Source: Fusarium oxysporum f. sp. lycopersici 4287
Taxonomy: Eukaryota; Ascomycota; Sordariomycetes; Hypocreales; Nectriaceae
Length of the DNA stretch: 64,000 bases
Assembly: GCF_000149955.1 (NCBI RefSeq)
Contig: NC_030988.1
Coordinates: 2,290,858-2,354,857, forward strand
Direction of reading: 5' to 3'
The stretch's first letter is position 1; each line of letters begins with the position of its first letter. Below are positions 32,357 to 44,101 of this stretch, one piece after another. The notes below the pieces were generated by a model. It saw only the letters and a list, made by a program, of their open reading frames with translations, was not told the origin of the DNA and did no database searches. The translations under genes were made by a program, and so were the position numbers.

Positions 32357-34930
32357 CTATTTCCAATCTCCAACTGGACCTCGTCTCCCCCATCTGTTGT
32401 CGCCCCCCAGCTTCACAGCACCATGTCTGACCCAATTTTTGAGGCACCGCAACTTCTCCAATGTTACCGTCATCATCGAAAGCCTCTGCTTCGTCAACGT
32501 TAACTTGGCTAGGCTGAACGACCTCTCGCAATCAGTCGCCATCGCCGGTATCGCGAGTATATCAAGAGGCAACTGGCTTACCATCGGGAATTGTCCCTGG
32601 TGAACCATCCATCACTCGGTTGGCTCCTCAGTCTCTTGCGGCTCTAGCCGCAGATACCGCTCAGGCTTGCTTCCCATCACCGTAGTCTTCGCTGTCCTGC
32701 TCTTCACCCACTGCTTGAACATACTGTCTACCGGCGTTCTCTGCGGCACGCTTGGGGATGCTATAGTCTCAACAATTGCCCCTCGCTGCTCCTCCACCGG
32801 CCGGTTGCAACAGTACCAGCAATCCAGGTAGACTCCAAGCTTGATATAGTATTCATCGAGTTTCTGCCAGGCGGTGATGATGGAGTCTTAGATAACGTGG
32901 GTGATCCTTTCCCATGTCAACTCCCGATGATCCTGATGGCTTGCCTGATCCATCATCACATTGTCCCGAGCCACGACCTGGCAAAGAGCTTTACAAAGTT
33001 TGCATTGACTTTCATGGATGCATATCCATCTCGCAACCACTAAATCTAGCAGGAAGCTGCCGATTTCGGTCTGATCGCCCTCCGGCTAGCTCGACCTACG
33101 AGTTGGTATTCTCTCTAGCTACCTCGTCTAGAACAGCATGATAAAACAGCTTCCGATTCTCAAGGTGTTCCAGCAAGTATTCCATGCCTCTCATCACCTT
33201 CCAAAGCCGTCCATTACCTCACTCGCTGCCCCAGCCTTGCGTTCTCTTAGTTTGGAGATAGAATGGCTCAAGAATATGTTTAATATCTGCCAAAGGTCTC
33301 CAGTCATCCCCCTTCAACACGTCGGCCTCGGGAAGCCATTTCTCCACCGCTGGATGGACTAAGAACGTCTTGATGTCTCCTTGCTTGACGAGCGCTCGAG
33401 AGATCATGAGATAAGTGGAGATCAATTTTATTTCGTTGTTCATAACGACCTCTAGTTCTGCTGTCGACTCACTCGCCAGGAGATATTCTTGTGCTTGGTC
33501 ATTCTCGCTTGAGATCCTCTTAAAGAGCTCACACCTCTGAGTGGAAGATCCGATGTACTTGACAACGTTGTGGGGCTTCCCCACCGGCCCTTTCTTTCTC
33601 CAGTATCGTAGATCATCCTCGTGGCGACCGAGGAAGTTGAAGACGTGATATTCGGCTACGAAGCCTCGAAATCTTCGCCGTAGAGGAAAACACGAGCAAC
33701 CAGGTTTACCCATAGCAGCGCATGCGTCTGGCCCGAACGTCCGCCGGGCCCATCTCTGCGTCGAGATTTCTGCAAAAGTTCAGAAGACAGCTGTCGTTCG
33801 AAGATGCGTTATCCGACATCATTGTTCCAACTCGATCCTCTATCTTCCATTCACGCACAACTTGCCCAAGCGTCACCGCGAGATTTTCCCCGCTGTGACA
33901 TCCGAGTTGGCGACGGAGTGCCAGAAGACACGACTGGTGCTTGCCCTGGCGGTCAAGAAAATGAGCTGTGACTGCCATGGCAGCGTGCCGATTGGGTGAG
34001 GTCCACAAGTCGAACCCTAGATGGAATCTGGTAAGGGCATCTGAGAGCTCCGGCTTGACATCATACTTTTTAGACTCGTACATGTTATCCAGCAAACGGC
34101 CCATCGATTGCCGGCTCTATGGTATCTGATCAGATAGGCGAGGGTCAAGTTGCCAGGCGAGTTGCTCAAAGAATGTATCGCTAAAGAAAGAAAAAGGAAC
34201 ATTGGTGTTGATCAGAAGTCCCAGGCTCAGTTCTCGGATCATCTTGACTCTGGCGCGCGGCACAGTACCGTACTGCAAGCGTCGTCGCTTAGGCCGTTCA
34301 GATTCATCGGTTGACAGATCTGGATCAGCTGCTTGACTGCTCTCGAAAATCCTGTGAGACCTGGCGTTGGTCAATAGTGCTCAAGCTCGCGACGTCACAT
34401 TCACATACTTGCGGGGGTGGTCAGCTGCCGAACTCGTAGCAGCAGCGGCGAAGAACTCGGGCTGACCCTTCGCGTCGCACAAACGACAGGCCCAGTAAGG
34501 ACTCAACGGACTATCGTTAGTGTCAACCTCAACGAGGAAAAAACCAATGGCGCTTGGTCCAGCTCTTCCGGCCCTTCGAGCCTTTCCGGGATAAGAGCTC
34601 TTCCAAAACATATCGTTTGTTCCTCCAAATCGCTCGTGGAAGATCTGCAACGGTAGGGTAGTCTGGCAATGCCGTATGCGTTGTCAGCTCGAATTGACTC
34701 GCCAAATTTCTCGGTGGTCAGAGAAAAGAAAAGGCAGAGGCTGGAGGCGAAGGAAGCATAATGTCATTGGATTCCATCGGGTTAGGCGTCGATCCATGAG
34801 GAATGGTACGCGCTGAGAGGTAAACAAACTGGCACTGACGCGGTTTGATGTCGCTAGGACGGGGCGTAAAAGTTAAAGAAGCTCCTTTCTCTTTAGCCAG
34901 TCTGACCGTGTTACTGGGGGGTAAGCTCAC
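32357..34930 (-). pseudogene. hAT transposase relic (hAT-4)
   Basis: Minus-strand pieces in order: zinc-finger region (FGGTNDMFWKSSYPGKARRA, PYWACRLCDAKGQPEFF, 34381-34650), helical region ending RELSLGLLINTNVPFSFFSD (34117-34374), catalytic region (FHLGFDLWTSPNRHAAMAV, MMSDNASSNDSCLL, 33706-34104), the WRKKGPVGKPHN block (33219-33713) and the dimerisation end FPMVSQLPLDILAIPAMATD plus CERSFSLAK (32357-32608). Each lies in a separate frame. I did not find matching terminal inverted repeats. Confidence 0.85.
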
Positions 34931-35487
34931 TAATGGAAGTCTTAATGGATGACTTTGATTGGCCTATCGCATAAATCTGAGGTGGGGAGCATCTATAGAC
35001 AGAGTTAACTGGGGCTGGGTTTTCGATAGATTCATAATGCCCTTGCTTCACTGGAAAGATGAATTGGTCTGTGTTCGGGAGGAGTTTAACCTTCCTCTAC
35101 AAACGAGCTGTAAGTGGCCTTTCACGGATGCCTGAGCAACTCAGTGGTTCATGTTCTCCTTGATGATGGCCATATTGATTAGGGAACTAGGGAACGGTAT
35201 GGTTTAAAACGGTTAAGTGTAGTGAGGAATGGCCACGTTGAGGTGGTAGACCTTTGACTTACTTATCGGGCGGGACGACCGAGAGTCATGATGGTTTTGA
35301 TCGAACCCCACTGTCCCGCTGTTCTCCATGCCAAAGAAATCATCTCTGGAAAGAGGCAAACAAATGACGCCGGACACAGGGCTGGAAAAGTCACAAGAGC
35401 TTACAATTCCACGCCGTAACAAATTGTGTGGGAGTGGTCCAATTGATATTGCCGAAGTGTATAAGACTTGGGCAATCCTTCAAGAGT
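34931..35487. other. No gene recognised
   Basis: Between the hAT-4 relic and the RING-H2 gene. Short frames only; no repeat termini noticed. Confidence 0.4.
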
Positions 35488-36054
35488 TTAACTATGCGGC
35501 ATGATCCGTGATTTACATATAGGACAGGTATCGTGGCGCCTAAAGAACCATTGACCGAAGCAACTCGAGTGAAAGACGTGACAGCATTGTAAATGACGGA
35601 TTATATCCTTGTCCGCCATTGGCTCCAAACAAATTGCACTGAGAAGTAGTCAGAAAATGGGTTTGACATAGTATTAGACTTGCGTGCTCACCGGGCATTG
35701 AAACCGGATGCGGTGTTCACCACATCACTCATTTCGGCCTTCCACTGCCAATAAGTTCGTGCAGGGGAAATTTGGTCTAGCATCACCGGTTCAAAACTGT
35801 CGTCGCTGGACAGTCTCATGGTCCGAGGCCACTGGATCCTGTGTTGGATGCCCGTGGGATGTGAGAAGCCAAGAGCTTGATGTACCTCAGTATATATTAC
35901 CAAAGTTATTACGAGGTAGAGAAACCCACATGACATGACATGTTAGTGCCAGGATGAAAATGGCGAGGAAGGTGAGCCCCAGTGGCAAGTCTGTGACTGG
36001 CGGCGAGTGATTGCCAGTCTCGTCGGATGCAACTGTAGGAATAACGGCTACCAT
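35488..36054 (-). CDS. Membrane-anchored RING-H2 finger protein (gene 1)
   Basis: A likely E3 ubiquitin ligase held in a membrane by one N-terminal helix. Best model: exons 35926-36054, 35692-35831 and 35488-35638, 139 aa. The ATG at 36054 opens MVAVIPTVASDETGNHSPPV and a hydrophobic helix (LGLTFLAIFILALTCHVMW). The C-terminus is a RING-H2: AICLEPMADKD, LQCCHVFHSSCFGQWF, then HDTCPICKS, with the usual C-x-H-x2-H-x2-C and C-x2-C spacing. In this model the first zinc Cys is Arg, from a split codon at intron 2 (GTGAGC...CAG), so either the site has degenerated or the splice differs. Intron 1 uses a weak GTTTCT donor and is tentative. A paralogue lies at 47863-51537. Confidence 0.7.
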
Positions 36055-38388
36055 ATTGAAGATGGCTAGAAGTATTGTGTGGTTCGATTATATTCTAGGT
36101 TCAATAAATCTAATTACATGGCTGCTTAATTTGGTTCATTTATATACAGTATAGAGTGAACGTTTCCCTCACCTCATCCTCTCAATTTCAAGAAAAGAAC
36201 ATCTTCCACCCCTCCAGCTCATCCTTAGGGCCCTTCCACTCGCCCACTTTCAGCACACCCTCGGCCACGTTGTTGAGCCAAACTCTCTGGTTCATACGCC
36301 CGTGCCGGTGCTGCCCAGCGTGTCACCGACCTGCCCGCTCGTCGCGCCAGTCGCCGTATTGCATGTTGCGTACGCCGAGCGCCGCTGCCTCCATCACGTT
36401 GACGAGCGGGCGCATGACACCCGCCGATTGTGCTTCCCAGTATCCTCGGCACGAACTCGACGTCTGTGGTCTAGTCAGTGGTGGTATTTTTTGGACGGGG
36501 ATGCGCTGGTGTTTGGGGTACGGGTGGTTGTTGGCCTTGGAGTAAGGGTCTTGTATACATTTGGCTGAAATATCGAGGTAGATTGGCGTCGGTATTCGTT
36601 ATATCTGGCAGATCTGTGGCGTGATTCTTGTCATTTTAGCCCACCTGCACTTCACTAACCTTGAGGGACAAGGCGATGGAAACAAGTTCCATTCCCGAAA
36701 TGACGCTAACACACACTCCCAACCTGTCACCTACACATCTTCATTGGATCGACTTTCTCGCGGCATCATCCTCATTCGCCTATAATAACGTCTCTGGGTA
36801 GTATTAATCTGCACCCGGTATGAGAATGGCCCCTACTTAGACAGAGCCTGGATCAAGAACTCTCAAGGGTAGGGTCGGCGGGCTTGTGAACTTTGTTCCA
36901 AAAACACCCCAAGAAAGTTTAATCACCTGTCACTTCACTTTGAGGGTGCAGGTGTTAGGCCACTAGAATACCCTCCGTCACTGGTGTCTACACCAAAGCC
37001 TCTTTCATGTAGCCATGGCTTTTCTTGCCCCTGACATCACTCAAAGGCCCGAGGCAGTTCTGTCCTTCCACCATCACGGCTCGCTCTTATCCAATAATGG
37101 ACTCACCCGTAGCAGAATTCACCAGCATCATGGTCCTCATTTTGAGAAGATCCTGAGCCGGCTTCTCGTTCTTGGAATACTCATTGTCGCTGTCCACGTC
37201 CTTGGGCCACTTGTTCGTCTGCTTCCCCACGCCCCCGGCCATGCCGCCAGTCGCCTCAATCCGACTCATCATCGCATGCCCCCGATGAAGTTTTGAGATG
37301 TCAAAGTGCGACCAAGACCGTCGACAAGGTGTTCATCGAACGTGTGAGGGGCATTGACAGGAGGGGAACCTCCATGTGAAAATGGACGTCAGGTATCATG
37401 ACATAGGGGTCATGAGGTCAGCCTGACCCTGCATAGACAGGAGATATGTCATAGATGATGGTATTGTATCATTGCCTGAACCTTTCTTATTACCTCGGCT
37501 TGTCAACAGCCCTAAACCATGAACGGATGAGACCCGCCCCCCATGTCGTCACCACTAGCATCGGGAGCGCTGGCCTTCTACCGCGTCTTACTCGATGTTA
37601 CCCCGCGTTGCCCGAGTTTAGTAGGCGCCCAGGATTATTAACGGAAAATTTCTAAATTCAGGGCAATGCAAGTCTCTCTCTTCTCTCCCCAAATGTCTTG
37701 AAACGATACGAGGATCTCGATTCTGCACCCTACGTATCTCTTCATCCGCTTCAGTGTTAAATCTCGAAGCTTTAAACGATATTCTCCAAGATTGGAAGTA
37801 CGCATGTGAACATGCTCTCACGACTAACACTGAAAGATAAAGCCATCGTGGCAAAATGACGCACTTTATCCCATGGCAATGAAGCGGGAGTTGTGGTAAA
37901 CTGACATGGTTGCGACAGTTGTGAAGGTCCAGGTACAGATCTTCGCTGATTTAAGGATAGACACGAGGCGGTCACAATCGAACTAAGGGGTGACATAGGA
38001 TAGGGCTGTCTCCCTATAAGAATGTTTTTAAACCCCACACGGGTCTAAGAAACACGTCCGGCCTTGATCACATCAACCACCAACCCTTCCATTTCCTTGC
38101 TCTAGTCCGCCCTTTAGTTTTAGATATCAGCCCAAAACCTACAGATGGAATCCTAGGATGAGGTAGATTCCAAGGTGCGCAGATACGTCCATTCGAAATT
38201 TTACTCGAAATAATTTATACGTTTCTTAGGCCAGGCAGCTTGATGATAATAGGATAGAGCGTCTCGAAGAGATATACGGAAAACCACCAACCCAAGATCT
38301 TCTCCACCACCAGTTGGACGTATGTACAAGCAGCATATAGCCCGCTCCGTGTATCGTTTGGTATGGATCCAGCTGACCTGAATATCGA
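36055..38388. other. Mostly non-coding; two coding-like remnants on the minus strand
   Basis: At 37087-37272 the minus strand reads MMSRIEATGGMAGGVGKQTN and then KWPKDVDSDNEYSKNEKPAQ, followed by a GTGAGT donor-like site. At about 36180-36470 it reads, in different frames, VMRPLVNVMEAAALGVRNMQ, YGDWRDERAG and VWLNNVAEGVLKVGEWKGPK. Both have protein-like composition and may be pieces of one decayed gene, but I do not recognise the family. Nothing is seen from 37300 to 38388. Confidence 0.35.
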
Positions 38389-38610
38389 CTACAGGCTAGA
38401 AAGTACTTCGATTCTGGTGACTTGGCGCTGTCGCTGGCCCATAAGTCTTCTAATATAGGTAGAATCGGGACTGGGAGTCAGCATCCGCGTCGGGAACGGA
38501 TATCTGGCCCATTTTCTCCCGTGCCAAACACCAGCAATGTTGATGAGAGCGCTAACCAGCCACGGTAAGATGGGAAGAATCGCGAGGTAAAGAATGAGAG
38601 CCTTCACCAT
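38389..38610 (-). CDS. Small hypothetical membrane protein, 73 aa
   Basis: ATG at 38610. The N-terminal half is one strongly hydrophobic segment (ALILYLAILPILPWLVSALI) followed by a basic tail (WHGRKWARYPFPTRML). The frame is open upstream (LGILGLILRVTFLGAHHL), so this may be the last exon of a longer membrane protein. I do not recognise it and there is no context support. Confidence 0.3.
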   Translation of the reverse strand: MVKALILYLAILPILPWLVSALINIAGVWHGRKWARYPFPTRMLTPSPDSTYIRRLMGQRQRQVTRIEVLSSL

Positions 38611-39436
38611 GAGGTGGTGTGCCCCGAGAAAGGTAACGCGCAGGATGAGCCCGAGAATACCTAGGGAAGGAGCATATAGATGCTAGTGTCTTTGCGCATA
38701 AATAATAGGGTATGGATATAAACCGCAATGACCAATGTATTAAACGACTAATTATAACGAAACGATGATTTCTAACTATTAAACCGATTCGTGATTAGTG
38801 TATATGAGTATATAGATCACGGTATTATCCTACGCAGTGTAGACTATCACAACTCGTAATGGATAGACAATATAGTCAAGACCTTACCCGATACTGTCAT
38901 GATAAATCTTGCTCAATAAAACTCCTATGGACTGTAAGCTATCAATAGACAGCTACCATTAAATTGATGGCTTCAATCTTTTGTCCATGTACTCCTAGTC
39001 CTCTCACCCCATGCCTACCTTTCAGTTTCCCAATCGGGACGGCTATAAGAATAATCTTCGCGGTATTCTCTGCCGACCTGCTTTTCATGCTGGGCATGCA
39101 CCATAAGCTATCAAATAAGTAATGTGTGGCTTTTCTACATGGTCTATTCTGAAAGCTTCTCAACATTATAGCCCTTATAAGGTATATCTCAACGCCCACA
39201 TTTGCTTGGAATACACAAGATTATTTCATGAAAGCAGCCGAGTGGTGTGCCAAGTGGCTCTAGAAAGGACCAGGTCGTGTGTAGGGCTTTCTCTTCGACT
39301 CGCTACAGGAAGGACATACATAATGCCCCGATTGTATCCAAAGCCCATTCATACCAATACGAAGATTGTAGTCTTGTTAGTCCTTCTCCAGATAATCAGT
39401 CAAACCACAACGTAGCTGTTTATACCAATCAGCCTT
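38611..39436. other. AT-rich, no gene recognised
   Basis: AT-rich sequence, including TATATAG-type runs near 38800-38870. No domain-bearing frame. Confidence 0.4.
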
Positions 39437-39441
39437 TGGGT

Positions 39442-39614
39442 TGTTGTTTATATTGCGCAGTAGTGCTGGGTGAAAATATATTTTGTAAAACTTGGTTATT
39501 CATTATTAAGCTGAGAGTTATTCTCGGGCATATTACTCTAGATGATAGTATCTAGGACTTTCAGACTAACCGTCTGAATATTGAAGGGAAGGGGGATTCC
39601 CGGATTTTCCAACA
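39442..39614 (-). repeat. Solo LTR, family 1, with 5-bp target duplication
   Basis: A 173-bp unit from TGTTGTTTATATTGCGCAG to TTTTCCAACA, flanked by TGGGT at 39437-39441 and 39615-39619. It is shorter than the other family-1 LTRs because it lacks a block containing ACTTTAAACTTTAAATC. Confidence 0.9.
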
Positions 39615-39712
39615 TGGGTAACCTACAATGAAGTCACAAGGAAACTGCGTGTTATTCCTATCACTGATGTGTGTTGTAAGCAATCCAGGATTGGCAAAGT
39701 ATTGCTGGTTAG

Positions 39713-39907
39713 TGTTGAAAGAATTGATCGTCCCCCCTCAACTTCATGACCAAGGTTCAAGATTAAAGCTAAAGCTTGATGTCCTAAAATTCAAATCGTA
39801 GGACTGTCATCTAGGACTCTAGGAGTCTAGGACTCAAGTCCTAGGAAGAATTAGTCGAAGATATATGGCCTCAAAGGTCCTTCGACTGCAAGGAGAAAAT
39901 AATAACA
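39713..39907 (-). repeat. Diverged solo LTR, family 2 (reverse orientation)
   Basis: The reverse complement matches 19790-19995 through TCGAAGGACC, the CTAGGACTTGAGTCCTAG core, AGTCCTACGAT and the TTCAACA end. The outer boundary at the 39907 side is uncertain and no target duplication was found. Confidence 0.65.
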
Positions 39908-39989
39908 AATCAGTTGTTAACTGCACTCGGCATCCCTGCGTGGTCTAACAACATGACATCGAAAAATGACTTTTGCCAACATGATCATT

Positions 39990-41700
39990 CAGATTAATTG
40001 TAATCTTCAACAGGAGTAACGTCGGGGCCTCGGGCTCTCTCTTCAGGTTCTCTCTCACTGTCGACCGTCAAACGGATTGAGTTCCATCACAAGTTAGCAA
40101 AAGCGATGGCCGCCTTCGTCGCAACTCCGACCCTTCAACAGCAACAGTTCACCGTTCACCGATCACCGTTCACCGATAAACACCGGTAGCACTCAACCCG
40201 TCACTAGGAATGTTTAGGTTTAGGTTTCGGTGAGCTCTATCACAAGAGGCCGTAATTCCTTGCTAATGAAATTTCAAGCCTAAAAATATACTTTGTGATT
40301 TGCAGCCGGTCATGTGCGAATACAAGATTAGTGGATATGGGTTGCATGGCGTCTCGGGGGTTATGCGCAAGGATGGCGCTCCCTGCGACGCGTTCTACCC
40401 CATAGCGGCCAAAGGATTGTGTCAAACCTGTGGCGAGCATGTAATTTGTTCGTGGCCGTCGTTATCTCGAAACGGAGACTGCAAGTCTAGCTTAAAATGT
40501 AGCAGATCTTGGCCTGGCCCTGCCGACGGCAGTTATGGACGAAGCTGACCAAAACTCATCGAGGCGGCAGGTCAGCTGCATAATCAGCGGGGTATACAGG
40601 TTGAGCCACCGTGGCAAGAGTTTCAGTGAACCGACGACTGCGCCTGAGGGTAATACATAGGCTATATCTTCCAGGCGGAGTGCTGGTGGCAGTGGTGCGA
40701 TATGTAGCGGTGAGAATGGGGAGTGCCGGACTGCAGTGAAGTATTGTTGAGCTGGAATCCGGCGTCTAGGCTCTGAGTATTACTACTTTCCTCGCTAATG
40801 TCGGGTAGAGGAAGCCCTTGGGTGATTATACTGTGAAGGCCCACGTTGTTATACTCCATCTCGACAACATCCTTGTGAAACATAACACTGATGCTTGAGG
40901 AGTTGGGGTTGGAGGGAAGGATCGAGGAGAGCAAGCTGATTGAGATATATCCAGTGTTGTAGTCAACTGATGATGATGGGGTCGAGACGTTGGAGGGACT
41001 GGAGCAGGAGACGGTGCTTGCCAAGGATTCGCAGTTGTTGGATAAGGGGACGTGTTGTTGGCTGTAGTCGGGGAGGAAGTTGTAGTAGTCGCTAGGAAAC
41101 GTTGATCCACGAGGGCTAGGAATGGCATCGCTACTAGTACCGAGGTTGTCGTTGAATGTCGACGTTGATGAGAAACTCTCGAGCAACGAGAGCTGGGGTG
41201 AATTCAGACCTGGAGCCGAGTAAAGTGATGAGATTATTTGCACTCTCATATTCTCCTTGAGTCGCATCAGCTCTTCCTCGAGCGCCCTATTGCGGTTCAA
41301 TAGCTCTTGGACGGTCTGGTCGCAGCTTTGGCTCAGCTTGAGCGCCGCTAACTCGCGGCCCAACCGCTCGATGTGCTCCTTGGTGCGGGCACGGATGGCC
41401 CTCTGGGCTTCTCGATCTTTGGCTCTCTTTCGGGCGAGTTGGGAGGGAGTAAGGGTAGAAATTCTTCGGGTGCCTGAATAATTTTGTGTTAGCACAAGGA
41501 GTAAATTGACTCGACTCGCATTATTTCTATGTACTATAATCTGCCGCAGATCTATGACATGAGAACAATGAAGCAAGACTAACAATATATAAAGGGAAAG
41601 CGCAACATACCCTTTCGCTTAGGCTTGGCAGGCTCTGCTGAAGGTGATGGGGTCATGTTTGCTGGGTTTAATGAGGCGGGAGAGGTAGGTCGACTACTAC
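39990..41700. repeat. Segmental duplication, copy B (bZIP locus)
   Basis: Counterpart of 21080-22800. The 3' flank here also has a small GTTCACCG-type tandem array (about 40147-40185) that copy A lacks. Confidence 0.72.
40662..41656 (-). CDS. bZIP transcription factor (copy B)
   Basis: Minus-strand exons 41611-41656 (M T P S P S A E P A K P K R K, then G split) and 40662-41473, with a 137-nt intron using the same donor and acceptor positions as copy A; 285 aa. The basic region is STLTPSQLARKRAKDREAQR, followed by AIRARTKEHIERLGRELAAL and a leucine zipper. The Ser/Asn-rich C-terminal half aligns with copy A through DYSQQHVPLSNNCESLASTV. The acidic C-terminal end differs and lacks the polyglutamine run, and it ends earlier (HQHSAWKI). 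Intact frame, so it may be functional. Confidence 0.86.
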
Positions 41701-42001
41701 AGTAAAGATTGTCTGCAGGCGGGACCAGAGGGGTTAAATATACTCGATTTTTAGGTTAGCGACTCTCTTCTCCAACTTGTCAAGCTACTTACCAGTGAAA
41801 GGAGCCCAGAATTTTAACACACCCCAGAGACCCTTCCTTTAACTTCTTTCTTCAGCACAAAGGGACTGCCTTCGAGCGAAAAATCCAGGGGGCTTAAAGT
41901 GAGCTGTCGAAACGTCCTCCGCGCAATTCTATTGGACGCCACCTTTACCGTTCGCCCGGTGTAACGCTATAACGTGCATGATAAGCGAATGTCACAGTTG
42001 C

Positions 42002-42083
42002 CACGTTGTGTATTTTACATAATGGGGCGTGCGATCGCTATAGCAGTGATACTGCAGTTGGACCCCAGTATAAAGATGTATAT
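42002..42083 (+). repeat. 82-bp dispersed repeat, copy 2
   Basis: Same length and orientation as 3315-3396, including GTGTATTTTA, GGGGCGTGCGATCG and CCCCAGTATAAAGATGTATAT-like ends. It lies upstream of the bZIP copy B promoter, not near an LEA-like gene. Confidence 0.65.
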
Positions 42084-42289
42084 CTCCTCAGTGCCCACAA
42101 GTCTCAATTCCCGTACTGACAGCGGGGTCGGTCCAATTAAAATGCCTCAAACAAGTGGTACTTTATTGCCTACCTAATTCTTATTATGATAGAAGTACCA
42201 GCAATTCCCGTTGTTACAAAGAGGAACCTTGCACACGCTACACCAATAATCAGTCTGCCCCCTTCTTGCATTACCGCCATCCTCCCCAA

Positions 42290-43215
42290 AGGGCCCCCTT
42301 TTTTGGCCTTTTGACCTCACTTAGCCTTGTCGAAAGCCCTGACAAGCAAAGCAATCCGACATATCTTCCGGCGAACAAGTAGGTACTCTTTTTGCTGTAT
42401 TCCAGGGTCGGATTCGTTCTCTGCGCGATACCTCTTCCTTGACTAACTTTCTTCATGATATGTGTTGAATAAGGCGTTGTAAATGCACGCTCGCCACTCT
42501 GCTTCTGTCGTATACTTCTTCTAATTTGGCCCGGGCCCTTGTAGTTGAGCAATATAGCTATGAATAAGGACCACATCAAGAAGAAAGGTCCAACAAAGTG
42601 CCCGCCAAGGGCCGCGGCGGAGAGGATCATAGGCATGATATGATCTCAACTGGTCACCTCGATCAAAATGATTCTTTTCGTCGTTGTAGGCAGCAGCAAA
42701 TGTCGGGACTTTTATCACTTTGACAGCTTCGTCACCAAATAGAAAAAGAAAAAAGCTGTATCGGCTTGGCTTCTAACTTCTTAGAAGACGGCCTCTTCCT
42801 CTTTCGATCAACTCGCTCGTCGCCCGTGAACACAGTAGTCAGGAACAACACAAGGCAGCTATCTTTCCAAGCTATCGGTTTGACCTAGAAGTATGGCACG
42901 TAGACAAATCAGTAGGGATCTCACATATAAAAAGTGTCTGACGCTATATCTGATTGTCAGGGGTTAGGATCACCTTGACTTGATAGCTGGTTTTGGTCCC
43001 TCCCCATCAGCCTTCTTATCTTGTTGTAGCTCCTTATGGATGCCATAGTTAGGGCGAGCCGTGCCTGTGGCCCCATGGCCATGCTTGTGAAGGCTGCGGA
43101 AGAGATCTGACGACGAGAAGAGGTTATCCACAAAGAGCTCGAATTTGGTGCCACAGTCTGTTTCGGCCGGAAAAACAGCTACCCAGTTCGGATCATTTGG
43201 TGTATACAGCGACTA
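42290..43215 (-). pseudogene. PiggyBac-type transposase relic
   Basis: On the minus strand, broken frames read PNDPNWVAVFPAETDCGTKF, ELFVDNLFSSSDLFRSLHKH, GATGTARPNYGIHKELQQDK, then AAYNDEKNHFDRGDQLRSYH, RGPWRALCWTFLLDVVLIHS and EAEWRACIYNALFNTYHEES. These are hallmark blocks of fungal piggyBac (PGBD-like) transposases, including the DNLFSS region. In-frame TAG codons replace likely Trp and Gln codons near 42531 and 42450, and a gap separates the halves. The first catalytic Asp is missing. A second relic at 63510-64000 covers the preceding part of the protein. Confidence 0.8.
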
Positions 43216-44101
43216 TGATCTTCTTTAATAAAGCTACTGTCATCATAGGTGTTGATAATATGTATCTCTTCTAGAATTGGCGGAGAATTCATTGATAACT
43301 TCAAAATAATTTGTATGGTGTTTTGGCCGAAATTGCTTCATTGAACTTGTCAGACATTACGTGTATTCGGTCCATTGATCCAGATTGGTATATTCATCTT
43401 GTCTTCTGTTGAATTCTGCCCCTTTAGAGGTTTTACCATTTCGGTTGTAATCTTAAAGTATCCCTGCTTGCACGTGAGACCCGAGCGCCTGTTCAACAGA
43501 ACTAACTTTCCGTACCCCACTTGTACTGTCGTCATGACCAGGGTCATATGGGGCGGGGTACGGGATTGAGGCTTGTGGGCACTGAGGAGATAGTGACGAG
43601 AGGAGCTGCTCGAAAAGCTCGGGGGAATTATATAACAGCTCCATCGAAAGGTACCATGTTGTAAAAGTCGTGACCAATGTATACTATAGGTTAATTCGTA
43701 CTAGTTGCGCTTTGGTTATGATGGCGTCCGCCATGTGATCACAATCTCCTGATTGCAAATATGGTACTCGACGGTTGGGAATCAGATGATACCGCATTCG
43801 TAATAGCTGAAATATAGTATAGCGGGTTATTCTGTAACCTCGGATGAGGACATTGTTGTTCATTACCATCCAGGACCACCTAATGCATAACCAAAATTTC
43901 GTTCCTCCCACACAAAATCCAAATTTTCAATTACACCGGATTCGGCCAGGCATGAAGATACTCGCAAACTAAGACCCGCACTATATTGCTTTTTTCATGA
44001 AATATTCATATCGACTTGAACTTTTCTCGTTTCGCGTCGTGGCCTTGTTCTCTAGCCCTTTGAATTCTGTCGCATTTCGCCTTATGTACCCGAGGTGACT
44101 C
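43216..44101. other. No gene recognised
   Basis: Possibly further piggyBac-derived sequence at its left part, but no motif is readable. The right part approaches the hAT-2 terminus. Confidence 0.35.

Noticed and set aside
40300..40548. 82-codon plus-strand frame with several Cys
   Set aside because: It lies in the 3' flank of the duplicated bZIP locus, and the corresponding region of copy A does not keep the frame.
42155..42382. Plus-strand frame opposite the piggyBac relic
   Set aside because: Shadow of the minus-strand transposase remnant.
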